NCBI RefSeq assembly: GCF_003096595.1
Contig: NZ_QEKO01000002.1
Coordinates: 559,064 to 623,063 of the forward strand
Length of the DNA stretch: 64,000 nucleotides
Direction: 5' to 3'
From: Pusillimonas noertemannii
GTDB lineage: Bacteria > Pseudomonadota > Gammaproteobacteria > Burkholderiales > Burkholderiaceae_B
In this document: positions 17,862 to 27,765 of the stretch, piece by piece
Position numbering within the stretch: the first letter of the stretch is position 1
Layout: each line of letters starts with the position of its first letter
Notes under the pieces: model-generated
Told to the model about the DNA's origin: nothing
The model's database searches: none
Seen by the model: only the letters and a program-made list of their open reading frames with translations
Position numbers and translations under genes: made by a program

Positions 17862-19374
17862 GGATGGGGGCCAGACCGTCCGGAGTGATGCGGAAACGCT
17901 CTATTCTGTCGGGCGGGACGGTTTGCGCGGGCTGCTCAGTTTTTTTTTGAGCCTCGTCCTTGGAAGCGGCGGCCTGCGAAGCGCCGGCGGGTTCTTTCTT
18001 GGCCGCGGCGGGACGCGGCCCGCTCTTGCTGACAGACCTGCCCTCGAGCAGATTGATGGCCTGTTGCAGCTGGAAGTCGTCGGCCCCGCCGAATTCGAAC
18101 ATCTTGGGCTCGGGGCGATCGCCTTCTTCGTCTTCGACCGGAGTAACGACTTCGGGCGTGGCCATTGCATTTTCAAGGTGATGCGCCAGGTCGGCCTCGC
18201 GCGGCAGGCGGAACAGATTGCCCTGCGCCGTATCGTCGACCGTGATGTCGGGCTCGACGCCCGTTACCTGTATGGAGCGGCCCTTGGGCGTGTAGTAGCG
18301 GGCCGTGGTTAGCTTGATGCCGGTGTCTTCGCCCAGCGGCAGGACGCTTTGTACCGACCCCTTGCCGAAAGTGCGGTTGCCCAGCACCTTGGCGCGGCCA
18401 TGGTCCTGCAGGGCGCCCGCGACGATTTCAGAGGCGGAAGCCGAGCCGACATTGACCAGCACCACCATAGGCACGGTGCGTGTCCATTCGGGCGCGCCGC
18501 GCAGGGGATCGCCGCCCGCGAACGAGCGCATGTAGTCGCTGGGCTTGGCGAAGTACTCGCGATTTGCCGATGCAATGCGGCCCTTGGTGGAGACGACCGC
18601 CACGTTGGGCTGCAGGAAGGTGGAGGAAACACCAATGGCCGCGTCGAGCAGGCCGCCCGGATCGTTGCGCAGGTCGAGGATGAGGCCCTTGGGCGGCTTG
18701 GATTCGCCCAGCTTGCTCAGCTGATTGACCAAGTCGGCCGCGGTGCGTTCCTGGAACTGGGCCACCCGTACGTAGGCAATGCCGTTGTCGAGCATCTTGC
18801 TGCGCACGCTGCGCACCTTGATGAGGTCGCGCACGATCTTCACGACAAGGGGCTTTTCTTGTTCGGCGCGCTTGATGGTAAGCACGATGGAGGTCTTGGG
18901 CTCGCCACGCATGAGCTTGATGGCTTCATTGAGGGTCATGCCCTTGGTGGGCTTGCCGTCGATATGGGTGATGAGGTCGCCTGCCAGGATGCCGGCGCGT
19001 GCGGCCGGCGTGTCTTCGATGGGCGCAATGACCTTGGGCATGCCGTCTTCGCTGCCGATCTCGATGCCCAGGCCGCCGAAGCCGCCCTGCGTGATGGCTT
19101 CCATTTCCTTGAATGCCTCGGCGTCGAGATAGGCCGAGTGGGGATCGAGGTCGTCGAACATGCCCTTGATGGCATCGTTGATGAGCTTTTCGTCTGTCAG
19201 GGGCTCGACGTAGCTGGCCTTGATCGCCGAAAACACGTTGGCGAACTGCTGCAGCTCTTTCAGGGGCAAAGGTTCCGCACGCTGCGCCAGGGCCGATATG
19301 CCCAGGCTGACCAGGATGCCGCCCACGGCGCCCAGAACCACCAAACCGAAACTGCCTACCCTGCGAGTGCCCAT
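17854..19374 (-). CDS. ctpA: C-terminal processing peptidase (S41 family)
   Basis: The 506-residue periplasmic serine protease has a signal anchor (GSFGLVVLGAVGGILVSLG), a PDZ domain (about 95-180, GFGGLGIEIGSEDG), and the S41 core with the catalytic Ser in VGSASASEIVAGAL and Lys in TFGKGSVQSVLP. A low-complexity Lys/Glu/Ala tail of about 60 residues follows. The ATG at 19374 gives the signal anchor; the frame upstream belongs to envC antisense. It is downstream of envC, a common pairing fitting a role in peptidoglycan-hydrolase control. Confidence 0.94.
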   Translation of the reverse strand: MGTRRVGSFGLVVLGAVGGILVSLGISALAQRAEPLPLKELQQFANVFSAIKASYVEPLTDEKLINDAIKGMFDDLDPHSAYLDAEAFKEMEAITQGGFGGLGIEIGSEDGMPKVIAPIEDTPAARAGILAGDLITHIDGKPTKGMTLNEAIKLMRGEPKTSIVLTIKRAEQEKPLVVKIVRDLIKVRSVRSKMLDNGIAYVRVAQFQERTAADLVNQLSKLGESKPPKGLILDLRNDPGGLLDAAIGVSSTFLQPNVAVVSTKGRIASANREYFAKPSDYMRSFAGGDPLRGAPEWTRTVPMVVLVNVGSASASEIVAGALQDHGRAKVLGNRTFGKGSVQSVLPLGEDTGIKLTTARYYTPKGRSIQVTGVEPDITVDDTAQGNLFRLPREADLAHHLENAMATPEVVTPVEDEEGDRPEPKMFEFGGADDFQLQQAINLLEGRSVSKSGPRPAAAKKEPAGASQAAASKDEAQKKTEQPAQTVPPDRIERFRITPDGLAPIHE

Positions 19375-19447
19375 GCACACATTCCTGAAATGATATTTTG
19401 GTATCGGCACCGCCGCCGGCGGTGCCGCCAGACAAATAGTACCGAAA

Positions 19448-20851
19448 TTAACGCGCCAGCCAAAGAAGCGGATTGACGGGTTTGCCCTGATGGCGAATCT
19501 CAAAGTATAGACCGGACTCGACCTGGCCGCCTGTTGCGCCCACCGTAGCGATCGCCTCGCCGGCCGCCACCGCCTGGCCGACCTGCTTGAGCAGGCTCTG
19601 GTTGTAGGCGTAGACGCTGAGGTATTGCGCACCATGGTCAATGATGAGAATGTTGCCGAAACCCTTGAGCCAGTCGGCGTAGACGACCCTGCCGGCAGCG
19701 ATGGCCTTGACCGGCGTGCCCTCGCTTGCCCTGAGCACGATTCCGCGCCACAGGCCGCCATCGGGTCGTTCTGCGCCGAAGCGGCCCTGCACCTCGCCGC
19801 GCACGGGGTAAGGCAGGCCCTGGCGCAGGCCACGCAGGGCGGCGGGCTCGGGCGCCGACGCCGGGGCTTCCTGCGCTTGTTGCCGGGCGGCTTGTTCCTG
19901 CTCGCGTTCGCGGGCGCGAGCCCGCTCTACCTGCTCGCGGGCCTGGCGCGCGGCCTCTTGGTCGCGGTGCGACTGCCGCTGTGCTTCTTCCTGACGCTGG
20001 CGCTCTTGCTCGGCGCGTTGCTCCTGCAGGCGCCGCGCTTCTTCCTGACGGCGAAGTTCCGCCTGGCGCGCCGCTTCCCGGCGCCGCTCTTCGGCCAGTC
20101 GTGCTTCTTCGGCCTGCTTGGCAATGGCCTCTTCGAGCCCGGTGATGAGCCGGCCCAGGCGACGCTCGTCGCGCTGCATGGTGTCGGCCTGGGCCCGCTG
20201 GGCCTTCAGCTGTTCGCTGATCTTGTCCAGGACGCGCTTGCGCTCTTGTTTCTGCTCTTCGAGCTCTGCCTTGCGCTGCCCCGTTTCTTCGGCCACGCGC
20301 TCGAGTTCGCTCTTGCGCTGCCGGGACCTGTCCTGCAAGGCATTCAGGCGCTCGAGCGCCTGGGCAACCGCCTGCAACGCAGCCGCCTGGGCCTGCGAGA
20401 CATAGCTAAGATAGCCCAGCTCACGGCCTATGGCCTGCGGGTCATCGCCCGACAGCAAGGCGGCCCACGGCGACAGGCCGCTGGCGTACTGGGCCCGCAG
20501 TTGATCGGCCAGTTCTTGCTGGCGCTGCTTGAGCTCCTGGCGCGAGTCGGCGATCTGGCCTTCGAGGCGCTTGAGATCATCTTCGGCCTGCTGCTTCTGG
20601 CGGGCCAGTTCGGCCAGCCGCCGGTCAATGTCCGAGATCGCTGTTTCCGAAGCTTCGAGCGCCTGGGCCGCATCGTTGCGCGAGGCCTCGTGCTTGTTGA
20701 TGTCTTTCTGCAGCGTCTCGATGCGGTCGCGCAGGCGGGCCTGCTGCGCCTGCGCGTCGGCCTGCCGGCTTTGCAGGGACGCGGCCGGATCGGCCGCAAG
20801 CGCCGATCCGAGCCATACGGCCAATAGCGCCGCCGAACCGATACGCTGCAT
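19448..20851 (-). CDS. envC: murein hydrolase activator EnvC family
   Basis: EnvC activates the amidases AmiA/AmiB at the septum under FtsEX control. The 467-residue product has a signal peptide (MQRIGSAALLAVWLG), long coiled coils rich in Gln, Glu and Arg (about 25-310), and a C-terminal LytM/M23 domain (about 345-467). The zinc ligands are absent: the HxxxD position reads WRGIV and the HxH position reads GLYFEIRH, as expected of a non-enzymatic EnvC-type LytM. The start at 20851 is 7 bases after gpmA. Confidence 0.93.
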   Translation of the reverse strand: MQRIGSAALLAVWLGSALAADPAASLQSRQADAQAQQARLRDRIETLQKDINKHEASRNDAAQALEASETAISDIDRRLAELARQKQQAEDDLKRLEGQIADSRQELKQRQQELADQLRAQYASGLSPWAALLSGDDPQAIGRELGYLSYVSQAQAAALQAVAQALERLNALQDRSRQRKSELERVAEETGQRKAELEEQKQERKRVLDKISEQLKAQRAQADTMQRDERRLGRLITGLEEAIAKQAEEARLAEERRREAARQAELRRQEEARRLQEQRAEQERQRQEEAQRQSHRDQEAARQAREQVERARAREREQEQAARQQAQEAPASAPEPAALRGLRQGLPYPVRGEVQGRFGAERPDGGLWRGIVLRASEGTPVKAIAAGRVVYADWLKGFGNILIIDHGAQYLSVYAYNQSLLKQVGQAVAAGEAIATVGATGGQVESGLYFEIRHQGKPVNPLLWLAR

Positions 20852-20858
20852 CAAGGAA

Positions 20859-21608
20859 TCAACCCTTGGCCTTGCCCTGGGCGGCCACAGCCGCCATGGC
20901 TGCCTGGATTTCGTCGGCATTGCCCAGGTAGTAATGGCGCAGCGGCTTGAGATCGTCGTCGAGTTCGTAGACCAGGGGCTGGCCGGTGGGGATGTTGACG
21001 CCCACGATATCGTTGTCTGAAATGGAATCGAGATGCTTGATGAGGGCACGCAGGCTGTTGCCGTGGGCCGCGATCAGCACACGGCGGCCGGCGCGCAGCG
21101 CCGGAGCGATGGAGTCGTTCCAGAAAGGCACGACGCGCTCGACAGTGTCTTTCAGGCATTCGGTGGCGGGCAGGTTTTCGGGCGCAACCTTTGCATAGCG
21201 CTTGTCGAAACGCGGGTGGCGCGGGTCGTCGTGGTCGAGGGGGTCGGGGGCGATGGCATAGGCGCGCCGCCACACCAGTACTTGCTCTTCGCCGAACTTG
21301 GCCGCGGTCTCGGCCTTGTTCAGGCCCTGCAGGGCGCCGTAGTGCCGCTCGTTCAGGCGCCAGTTCAGGCCTATGGGCGTATGCATGGCGTCCATGGCGT
21401 CAAGGGCGATCCACAAGGTGCGGATGGCCCGCTTGAGCACCGACGAGAATGCCAGGTCGAACTCGTAGCCTTCGCGCTTGAGCAGCTCGCCGGCCTGGCG
21501 GGCCTGCTCGCGGCCGGTGTCGGTAAGATCGACATCGGTCCAGCCGGTAAATCGGTTCTCGAGGTTCCACTGGCTTTCGCCGTGACGCATCAGTACGAGT
21601 TTATGCAT
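20859..21608 (-). CDS. gpmA: 2,3-bisphosphoglycerate-dependent phosphoglycerate mutase
   Basis: GpmA interconverts 3- and 2-phosphoglycerate in glycolysis and gluconeogenesis. The 249-residue protein has the phospho-histidine motif [10 protein letters not shown] (His9), [22 protein letters not shown], and the second His in [12 protein letters not shown]. The length is that of the dPGM family. It heads the gpmA-envC-ctpA-moeB cluster on the minus strand. Confidence 0.96.
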   Translation of the reverse strand: MHKLVLMRHGESQWNLENRFTGWTDVDLTDTGREQARQAGELLKREGYEFDLAFSSVLKRAIRTLWIALDAMDAMHTPIGLNWRLNERHYGALQGLNKAETAAKFGEEQVLVWRRAYAIAPDPLDHDDPRHPRFDKRYAKVAPENLPATECLKDTVERVVPFWNDSIAPALRAGRRVLIAAHGNSLRALIKHLDSISDNDIVGVNIPTGQPLVYELDDDLKPLRHYYLGNADEIQAAMAAVAAQGKAKG

Positions 21609-21635
21609 AGTAAGTCCAGGTTTTCCTAGTGTCGC

Positions 21636-21667
21636 GTCCCGCGGTCATGGCGACAAAACCGCGGGAC
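21636..21667. promoter_or_regulatory. perfect 10-bp inverted repeat in the gpmA/rhodanese divergent gap
   Basis: GTCCCGCGGT (21636-21645) and ACCGCGGGAC (21658-21667) flank a 12-base spacer, 28 bases upstream of gpmA. It may be an operator or a hairpin in the gpmA leader. Confidence 0.45.
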
Positions 21668-21701
21668 ATGAGGCTGGTTAGTTGAATATTGCCGTCCATT
21701 T

Positions 21702-21707
21702 TATAAT
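21702..21707 (+). promoter_or_regulatory. candidate -10 element for the rhodanese-grxC-secB run
   Basis: A perfect TATAAT lies 45 bases before the GTG at 21753. A weak -35 (TTAGTT, 21678-21683) is 18 bases upstream. Confidence 0.4.
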
Positions 21708-21752
21708 CGACCGATTCCCCCTTACTTAAAGAGATAAATCGAGATACATATC

Positions 21753-22163
21753 GTGGACTTCATCCTTAGTCAGAATAATCTGTACATTGTACTTATTGCC
21801 GTCGTGTCGGGCGCGTTGCTGCTGTGGCCTTCCCTAGGCAAGCGCCGCGGTTCCAACCCGGTCAGCGCCACCGAAGCCGTGCAGTTGGCAAACCGCCAGC
21901 AGGGCGTCTTTATCGACGTGCGCAGCCCCGAGCAATACAAGGCGGGCACCATCGCCCAGGCACGCAATGTGCCGGCAGCCGAAATCGAGGCCAAGCTCGA
22001 CACGCTGCCCAAGAACAAGCCGCTCATCGTGTTTTGCGACCAGGGCCGCGAAGCCATTCGGGCGGCGGCCGCCTTGCGCAAGCACGGGCTCGAGGCGGTC
22101 AGCCTCGAGGGCGGCCTGCGCGCCTGGAGCCAGGCGGGCCTGCCCCTGTCGAAAAAAGCCTGA
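21753..22163 (+). CDS. membrane-anchored rhodanese-like sulfurtransferase
   Basis: The 136-residue protein has an N-terminal transmembrane helix (LYIVLIAVVSGALLLW) and a single rhodanese domain (about 38-132) with the catalytic Cys in VFCDQGREA. It begins at GTG. It stands at the head of a rhodanese-grxC-secB-gpsA run, an order found in many beta- and gammaproteobacteria (compare yibN-grxC-secB-gpsA). The sulfur acceptor is unknown. Confidence 0.9.
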   Translation: MDFILSQNNLYIVLIAVVSGALLLWPSLGKRRGSNPVSATEAVQLANRQQGVFIDVRSPEQYKAGTIAQARNVPAAEIEAKLDTLPKNKPLIVFCDQGREAIRAAAALRKHGLEAVSLEGGLRAWSQAGLPLSKKA

Positions 22164-22190
22164 ACCACTTTCATCCCTGCGAGGCAATTC

Positions 22191-22448
22191 ATGGCATCCG
22201 TTACGATGTACTGCACGGCAGTATGCCCTTACTGCATACGCGCCGAAATGCTGCTCAAGCAGCGGGGCGTCACCCAAATCGACAAGATCCGCGTCGACAC
22301 GCACCCCGAGCGGCGGGTTGAAATGATGCAACGCACGGGGCGACGCACCGTGCCGCAAATCTACATCGGCGACACCCACGTCGGCGGCTACGACGACCTG
22401 GCGGCGCTTGACCGCGCCGACGGCCTGATGCCGCTGCTCAACAACTGA
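22191..22448 (+). CDS. grxC: glutaredoxin 3
   Basis: The 85-residue dithiol glutaredoxin has active site CPYC (residues 12-15), the cis-proline stretch TVPQIYIGD and GGYDDL, all family hallmarks. It reduces protein disulfides with glutathione in the cytoplasm. It lies between the rhodanese and secB. Confidence 0.95.
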   Translation: MASVTMYCTAVCPYCIRAEMLLKQRGVTQIDKIRVDTHPERRVEMMQRTGRRTVPQIYIGDTHVGGYDDLAALDRADGLMPLLNN

Positions 22449-22486
22449 CTCAACCCGAACGCAAGCGTTCACACTTAGGAAGACAA

Positions 22487-23014
22487 ATGGCCGATCAGGA
22501 CCAAAACCAAGCCAATCAGAACAATAACCAGGAACCCAGCTTCGGGCTGCAGCGCACCTACATCAAGGATGTTTCGCTCGAAATGCCCAATGCGCCCCAG
22601 ATCTTCCTCGAGCAGGAAGGCCCCACGGTCGAGGTGTCGATCAATGTGGGCGGACAGCGCCTGGCCGAGACCATCTTCGAATCCACCGTCACGGCCACCG
22701 TCACGACACGCGTCGAAGACAAAGTGCTGTATCTCATCGAAGCCACCCAGGCCGGCATCTTCGAGGCCGCCAACATTCCCGCCGAACAGCTCGACCCCCT
22801 TCTGGGCATCGTCTGCCCTACCATGCTGTACCCCTACCTGCGGGCCAACGTGGCCGACCTGATCAACCGCACCTCGCTGCCGCCGCTGCATCTTACCGAG
22901 GTCAACTTCCAGAACCTGTACGAACAGCGCCTGCAGCAGCTGGCCGAGCAGCAGGGCCAGCCCGCGCGGCAAGACTCGGGCATCGTCCTGCCTCCCGGCG
23001 TCACGCGCCAATAA
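22487..23014 (+). CDS. secB: protein-export chaperone SecB
   Basis: SecB holds preproteins unfolded and delivers them to SecA. The 175-residue protein begins with a Gln/Asn-rich tail, then the SecB core ([19 protein letters not shown], through FPYLR-like [26 protein letters not shown]). AGGAAG precedes the ATG. It is 9 bases ahead of gpsA. Confidence 0.96.
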   Translation: MADQDQNQANQNNNQEPSFGLQRTYIKDVSLEMPNAPQIFLEQEGPTVEVSINVGGQRLAETIFESTVTATVTTRVEDKVLYLIEATQAGIFEAANIPAEQLDPLLGIVCPTMLYPYLRANVADLINRTSLPPLHLTEVNFQNLYEQRLQQLAEQQGQPARQDSGIVLPPGVTRQ

Positions 23015-23023
23015 GCGCTTCAT

Positions 23024-24055
23024 ATGGCCGTGCCACGCCTGCGTACGACGGTGCTCGGAGCCGGTAGCTGGGGCACTGCCCTGGCCGCCCTGGCCAGTCA
23101 CCATTCCGACACCCTGCTCTGGGCGCGCGACGCCGCCCAGGCGCAGGCCATAGGCAAGCAGCACGTCAACACACGCTATCTGCCCGATATACAGCTGCCT
23201 TCGGCGCTTCAATGCACCAGCGACTTCGATGAAGCGGTGGGGCACGCCTGCCGGGGCGGCGTCTCGTCCGCCCTCATCATCCTGGGCGTGCCGGTCGCGG
23301 GCATGGCCGAAACCTGTTCCCGCCTGGCCCAGGCACTGGCGCAATGGCCCAGCAGCAAGCCGCCCGTCATATGGACATGCAAGGGCTTTGACCAGGCCAG
23401 CGGCCAGCTGCCGCACGAAATCGCCGCGGCCGCCCTGCGGGGGCTCGCCCTGCCGGGCGTGCTGTCGGGCCCCTCGTTCGCCAAAGAAGTGGCACAGGGC
23501 CTGCCGGTGGCGCTGACCATCGCCAGCGAACACGAAGCAACCCGCCAAGCGGCTACCGCCGCCCTGCACGGGCGCACGGCACGCATCTACGGCAGCACCG
23601 ACGTCGTCGGGGTCGAGGTGGGCGGCGCCCTGAAAAACGTCATTGCCATCGCCTGCGGCATTTCCGACGGCCTGGCACTGGGCGCCAATGCGCGCGCCGC
23701 CCTCATCACGCGCGGGCTGGCCGAAATCCAGCGCATGGGCGTGGCCCTGGGCGGCATGCCCGAAACCTTTTCCGGCCTGACGGGCCTGGGCGACCTTGTG
23801 CTGACCGCCACCGGCGACCTGTCGCGCAATCGCCGGGTGGGCCTGGCAATAGGCACCGGCCAAACGCTGGAAGCCGTGCTGGCGGGCGGCATGACGGCCG
23901 AAGGAGTGCGCTGCGCGCGCGCCGCCCTGGCCCTGGGTCAGAAGCATGGCGTCGACCTTCCCATCACCGAAGCCGTATGCAGCGTGCTGTTCGACGGCCT
24001 GGCACCCCGCCAGGCCGTTTCAGAATTGCTGTCGCGCGAAGCCAAGCCCGAATAA
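23024..24055 (+). CDS. gpsA: NAD(P)-dependent glycerol-3-phosphate dehydrogenase
   Basis: GpsA makes sn-glycerol 3-phosphate from dihydroxyacetone phosphate for phospholipid synthesis. The 343-residue protein has the Rossmann motif [23 protein letters not shown], the catalytic Lys in [11 protein letters not shown] and the C-terminal [17 protein letters not shown]. It is the last gene of the rhodanese-grxC-secB-gpsA run. Confidence 0.96.
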   Translation: MAVPRLRTTVLGAGSWGTALAALASHHSDTLLWARDAAQAQAIGKQHVNTRYLPDIQLPSALQCTSDFDEAVGHACRGGVSSALIILGVPVAGMAETCSRLAQALAQWPSSKPPVIWTCKGFDQASGQLPHEIAAAALRGLALPGVLSGPSFAKEVAQGLPVALTIASEHEATRQAATAALHGRTARIYGSTDVVGVEVGGALKNVIAIACGISDGLALGANARAALITRGLAEIQRMGVALGGMPETFSGLTGLGDLVLTATGDLSRNRRVGLAIGTGQTLEAVLAGGMTAEGVRCARAALALGQKHGVDLPITEAVCSVLFDGLAPRQAVSELLSREAKPE

Positions 24056-24181
24056 GCGCCACCACCAAAACCTCGGCGCCGCCCGTGTATCCCGGCTGGC
24101 GCCAAGCTTTGAAAGCCGCTGCGAGCGAGGCATTGGGAGCCCCGGTTGCGCAAAGCGAGCCGGCCAGCATCTGCCCGCCCC

Positions 24182-24652
24182 CTACACGCCGCCTTTGTAC
24201 CCTTGCTGACGCCAGGCCTCGAACACCGTCACGGCCACCGCATTGGAAAGATTCAGGCTGCGTTGGTCGGGAAGCATGGGCAGGCGCAAGCGCTGCGCAG
24301 GTGCAAAGCGCTGCAGGTCGTGCGCTGAAAGGCCCGCGGTTTCACGCCCGAATACAAAGGCGTCGCCCGGCTCGAAGCGCTGAGCGCCCAGAAGGCTGCT
24401 GGCCCGGGTCGTCATGGCAAAGCAGCGCCCGGCAGGTGCCCCGATTGCCTCGAGGGCGGCGGCCAGGTCGTCATGGACACGCACTGTCGCCCACTCGTGG
24501 TAATCAAGGCCGGCGCGCCTGAGCTTGCTGTCTTCAAGCTCGAAGCCCAGCGGCCGCACCAGATGCAGGGATGCGCCCGTATTGGCCGCCAGGCGGATGA
24601 CATTGCCCGTGTTGGGAGGGATCTCGGGAGAGACCAGCACGATGTGAAACAT
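24182..24652 (-). CDS. trmL: tRNA (cytidine(34)-2'-O)-methyltransferase TrmL
   Basis: TrmL 2'-O-methylates the wobble base of certain tRNA-Leu species. The 156-residue SPOUT protein has [40 protein letters not shown] and the knot motif [19 protein letters not shown]. The start at 24652 fits the family; upstream sequence belongs to the gap and comF. Confidence 0.95.
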   Translation of the reverse strand: MFHIVLVSPEIPPNTGNVIRLAANTGASLHLVRPLGFELEDSKLRRAGLDYHEWATVRVHDDLAAALEAIGAPAGRCFAMTTRASSLLGAQRFEPGDAFVFGRETAGLSAHDLQRFAPAQRLRLPMLPDQRSLNLSNAVAVTVFEAWRQQGYKGGV

Positions 24653-24662
24653 GGTTATTCCG

Positions 24663-25523
24663 TCAGTCTTGTCTATAGGGGGTGCGTGCCGCCACCAGGC
24701 CCACCACCCTTGCCGCACCGGCCTTTTTTAGCGCCACGGCAACGGCATGCAAGGTGGCGCCGGTAGTCAGTACGTCGTCGACCACCGCCACCGCCGCCCC
24801 TTCCACCGGGCCGACGCATTGGTATCTGCCTGCCTGTGGGCCGGTGCGGGCGGCCCGGCCAAGCTGCTTCTGGCTGGCTCCTTCGCCGCTGCGAAGCAGC
24901 AGGCCGGGCCGATAGGCCAGCCCCAGCCTGGCGGCCAGTTGCCGTGCGATTTCGCCGGCCGGATTGAACCCCCGCCTGCGCAGCGCCTGGCGGCTGGAAG
25001 GCACGGGCAGCACGATTGTAATCCTCTCGACCTGTGGGCTGGCATGCCGCACGGCTTGCGCCAGTAGTTCGGCCATGAAGCGGGCGTGGTGGAACTTTCC
25101 CGCATTCTTGAACTGCAGGATCAATTGATCGACCGGCGGCACGTAGTCGAGCGCCGCCACCACGCGATCGAATGCGGGCGCAAGCACCGCGCAATCCGGG
25201 CATTGTGCGCCAGGCCGGAGCGCGAGCGCACAAACGGGACAGCGGTGGCCGGCCGCCGCGCGCATGTCGACCAGGCAGCCGGAACAAGGCCTACCGCCCC
25301 GCGACGCCGCCAGACATAGCGGACAATGGGTTGGCACGTGATCGAGCCAACGCAGCAGATACCGCTGCGGGACAGACAGCCGATACCCGTGAAAAGCTGC
25401 CCGCCCGAGCCAGTTGCCCGCCCGGCGCGGCACAGGCGCTGCCGCCTGCGCCGCATGACGGCCCGAAGGCGCGGCGGCGTCGGAGAACCCTTGCGATTCG
25501 CGTCGAGAAGGCAGATCGGCCAT
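24663..25523 (-). CDS. ComF family protein (phosphoribosyltransferase-like)
   Basis: The 286-residue protein has an N-terminal zinc-ribbon-like region ([17 protein letters not shown] and [17 protein letters not shown]) and a C-terminal phosphoribosyltransferase fold with [17 protein letters not shown]. ComFC/GntX relatives take part in DNA uptake or gluconate use; the role here is not known. A 70-residue Arg/Ala-rich N-terminal extension precedes the zinc region. It is divergent from the methyltransferase at 25612. Confidence 0.85.
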   Translation of the reverse strand: MADLPSRRESQGFSDAAAPSGRHAAQAAAPVPRRAGNWLGRAAFHGYRLSVPQRYLLRWLDHVPTHCPLCLAASRGGRPCSGCLVDMRAAAGHRCPVCALALRPGAQCPDCAVLAPAFDRVVAALDYVPPVDQLILQFKNAGKFHHARFMAELLAQAVRHASPQVERITIVLPVPSSRQALRRRGFNPAGEIARQLAARLGLAYRPGLLLRSGEGASQKQLGRAARTGPQAGRYQCVGPVEGAAVAVVDDVLTTGATLHAVAVALKKAGAARVVGLVAARTPYRQD

Positions 25524-25611
25524 AATGAAAGACCAGCCACTTGGTCCTCGCATGAAAGGTGCCTTCATCACAGCATGCCTTGCCGGCGCCTGCCAGACCC
25601 TTACCGCACAA

Positions 25612-26523
25612 ATGTCACAGCCTCCTACCCTGCCGCTGGAACCCGCGCATGTCATCCGCCAGTTCGCGCGCCGAGCGCCCCTGGACAAGGCCCAGTTTCT
25701 GTATGGGGAAATCGCCCAGCGCATGCTGCAGCGCCTCAGCTATATCAAGGTGCAGCCGCATGCGGTCATGGACGCCGGCTGCGGGGCGGGCCATGCGCTC
25801 GAGCCGCTGCGCGCGCGCTATGCAAACATAGACTACACGGGCATCGACGCCTGCCCGCCCCAGATCCGGGCCGCAATCGACCGCTACGCCACACGGCCCA
25901 GCCTATGGCAAAAGCTGCGCAACAAGCCGACCCAGGCAGCGCGCTTCCTGGTCGCCGACATGGCTGATACGGGCCAGCCGCCGGAAAGCCAGGACCTGGT
26001 CTGGTCGAACATGGCCCTGCACTGGCACCATCGGCCGCACGAAGTGCTGGCAGAGTGGCGCCGGGTGCTGAAAACGGGCGGCCTGGCCATGTTCTCGTGC
26101 TTGGGCCCGGGCTCGCTCAAAGAGCTGCGCCAGGCCCTGGCCGAAGCCGGCATAAAGACCGCCGTGCCGCAGTTCGTCGACATGCATGATTTCGGAGACC
26201 TGCTGCTCGAGCAGGGTTTCGCCGATCCGGTCATGGACCAGGAAGTCATCACCCTTACCTACCGGCAGGCCGACAGGCTGCTTGATGACCTTCGCGTTCT
26301 GGGCGGCAACCCCAGTTTGGGGCGCACGCCCGGGCTGGTGGGCCGGGACTGGCGCGGCCGCCTGCTCGACGCGCTTCAAAAACAGCGCCATCTTGACGGC
26401 ACGATACACCTGAGCCTCGAGGTGGCCTATGGCCATGCGTGGCGTGCGGCTTCAAGAAGGGTTTCAAGCGGCGAGACGCGTATTTCGATCGACTCGATAG
26501 GGCGCCGCCCCGCTGGCGGCTAA
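25612..26523 (+). CDS. BioC-like SAM-dependent methyltransferase
   Basis: The 303-residue class I methyltransferase shows motif I VMDAGCGAGHALEPL, an acidic position in YTGIDACPPQI, LVWSNMALHWHHRP and a late AMFSCLGPGSLKELR that matches BioC-type malonyl-ACP methyltransferases. No other biotin gene is near, so BioC function is only suggested. The start at 25612 is chosen because the family begins near HVIRQFARRAPLDKAQFL; a longer frame reaches to 25525. Confidence 0.75.
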   Translation: MSQPPTLPLEPAHVIRQFARRAPLDKAQFLYGEIAQRMLQRLSYIKVQPHAVMDAGCGAGHALEPLRARYANIDYTGIDACPPQIRAAIDRYATRPSLWQKLRNKPTQAARFLVADMADTGQPPESQDLVWSNMALHWHHRPHEVLAEWRRVLKTGGLAMFSCLGPGSLKELRQALAEAGIKTAVPQFVDMHDFGDLLLEQGFADPVMDQEVITLTYRQADRLLDDLRVLGGNPSLGRTPGLVGRDWRGRLLDALQKQRHLDGTIHLSLEVAYGHAWRAASRRVSSGETRISIDSIGRRPAGG

Positions 26524-26547
26524 AGCCTAGGGCGAAGGGCGGCCCTT

Positions 26548-27549
26548 TCAGGGTTGACGCGGCGTCTGTTTCCTGGTTTTTTTCGTGTCCATGTCGATGG
26601 GCTGGGTGGTTCTGATGGCGCATTGCTCGAAGTGCTCGCGCGCGCCCTCGGCCAGCAGGGGATGCATGGCATAGAACAACTCAAGCGCCTCCCCGCGCCG
26701 CCATTCGATCTCCAGGACAGTATCCGGCAGATTGGGGTCTATCGTGGCCATCTTCCTGAACATATCGATCAATCGCGTTCTGATGACGAAGGCATCCAGG
26801 GGCGACACCCCTTTTTTATTGATCGTTTCATACATCGGCTCGAATTTCGCCAGGAACATATCGTACAAAGAACTCAGGAGCTCGAGATTCCACGCACGAT
26901 GAATGACGTTGCGGGCTTCCTGCGGATCGTTGAGGCTCACGTTCAGGCTCAATACTTGTCCTTCCATCCCTAGACGGGAAATCAGACGTTTCAGTTCACG
27001 ACTCTCTCCACCACCTGCTATCCATATGCCCTCCTGGATCACGCCAAAATGGCGTAAGGTAAGCCAACGACCCAAGCGGACCCGATCCGCGCGATGGCCG
27101 TCGACCTTGTGACCCTCGGCACCTTGATACAAAACGATCCTCCAACTTCCATCCCATTGGGGATCGGCCTTCGCCGAGAAAGTATGATGCCGGCCTTCTT
27201 CGATGACCGCCAGAAGGCGAGGCGCGCTGACATAAAAAATAAAACGACCCTCACGTTGCGAAATCAGTAGATTGCGTAGGCAGACGCGATTGATCGCCAC
27301 CCGGGCGCCAGCTACGGAAAAACCCAGATCCTGAAGTAGATTGACGAGGCCTCCCGACCACACCTGTTCGTGTTCTTCCACGTATTCGCCGAACAGGCCA
27401 AGAATGATCTCTTGGGGCTGCAATACTGTGAATTTCTTGGCCTGCTGCGCAAGACTGACTTTTTTCGTACGTGGTTTCGAGCTGCGAACAGGGGCCAGAG
27501 ACGCTGGACGAGTCACAAAGCTTCCTCGAGATTCAAAGTAATACGTCAT
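26548..27549 (-). CDS. PaaX-like transcriptional regulator
   Basis: The 333-residue protein matches PaaX, the phenylacetyl-CoA-responsive repressor family: a winged-helix N-terminal half (PQEIILGLFGEYVEEHEQ, LVNLLQDLGFSVAGARVAIN, RLCLR-like RVCLRNLLISQREG), the central WDGSWRIVLY and the C-terminal MAT-like helical part. Basic N- and C-terminal extensions (about 40 and 20 residues) are unusual. The start at 27549 is chosen as the first ATG before the conserved region. It is divergent from the catabolic operon at 27766 and probably represses it through an acyl-CoA or aryl-CoA ligand. GC is visibly lower than in the neighbours. Confidence 0.82.
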   Translation of the reverse strand: MTYYFESRGSFVTRPASLAPVRSSKPRTKKVSLAQQAKKFTVLQPQEIILGLFGEYVEEHEQVWSGGLVNLLQDLGFSVAGARVAINRVCLRNLLISQREGRFIFYVSAPRLLAVIEEGRHHTFSAKADPQWDGSWRIVLYQGAEGHKVDGHRADRVRLGRWLTLRHFGVIQEGIWIAGGGESRELKRLISRLGMEGQVLSLNVSLNDPQEARNVIHRAWNLELLSSLYDMFLAKFEPMYETINKKGVSPLDAFVIRTRLIDMFRKMATIDPNLPDTVLEIEWRRGEALELFYAMHPLLAEGAREHFEQCAIRTTQPIDMDTKKTRKQTPRQP

Positions 27550-27678
27550 TATGACTTCCCACCGAATATCCCAATGCCGGGTATCGGCCAATGATGTTAG
27601 CACGAGCATTCGCCAAGACTCCCACAGCAATGCTCCATCCTAAACATACTTTACGATAAATCTTATACACTATTATAA

Positions 27679-27707
27679 TTGACATGTAATTTATTTTTAA
27701 GTAGTAT
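27679..27707 (+). promoter_or_regulatory. strong candidate promoter of the catabolic operon
   Basis: TTGACA (27679-27684) and TAGTAT (27702-27707) are spaced by 17 bases in a very AT-rich part of the 216-base gap between the PaaX-like gene and the operon. A second candidate, TTTACG (27650-27655) with TATAAT (27674-27679), overlaps it. Such a strong core suits control by repression. Confidence 0.6.
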
Positions 27708-27765
27708 CATCTCAGGCCGTTGATGGGCCTACTCCGCATCCCCCAACTCATGCATCGATTAGGCC

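Noticed and set aside
18349-19476. 375-codon plus-strand frame across ctpA
   Set aside because: It is antisense to the S41 peptidase, with no recognisable domain.
19448-20851. EnvC read as a broken LytM peptidase
   Set aside because: Loss of zinc ligands is normal for EnvC, which activates amidases and is not itself a peptidase.
24056-24181. Possible repeat element in the gpsA/trmL gap
   Set aside because: Only scattered short GC-rich matches were found; no clear arms.
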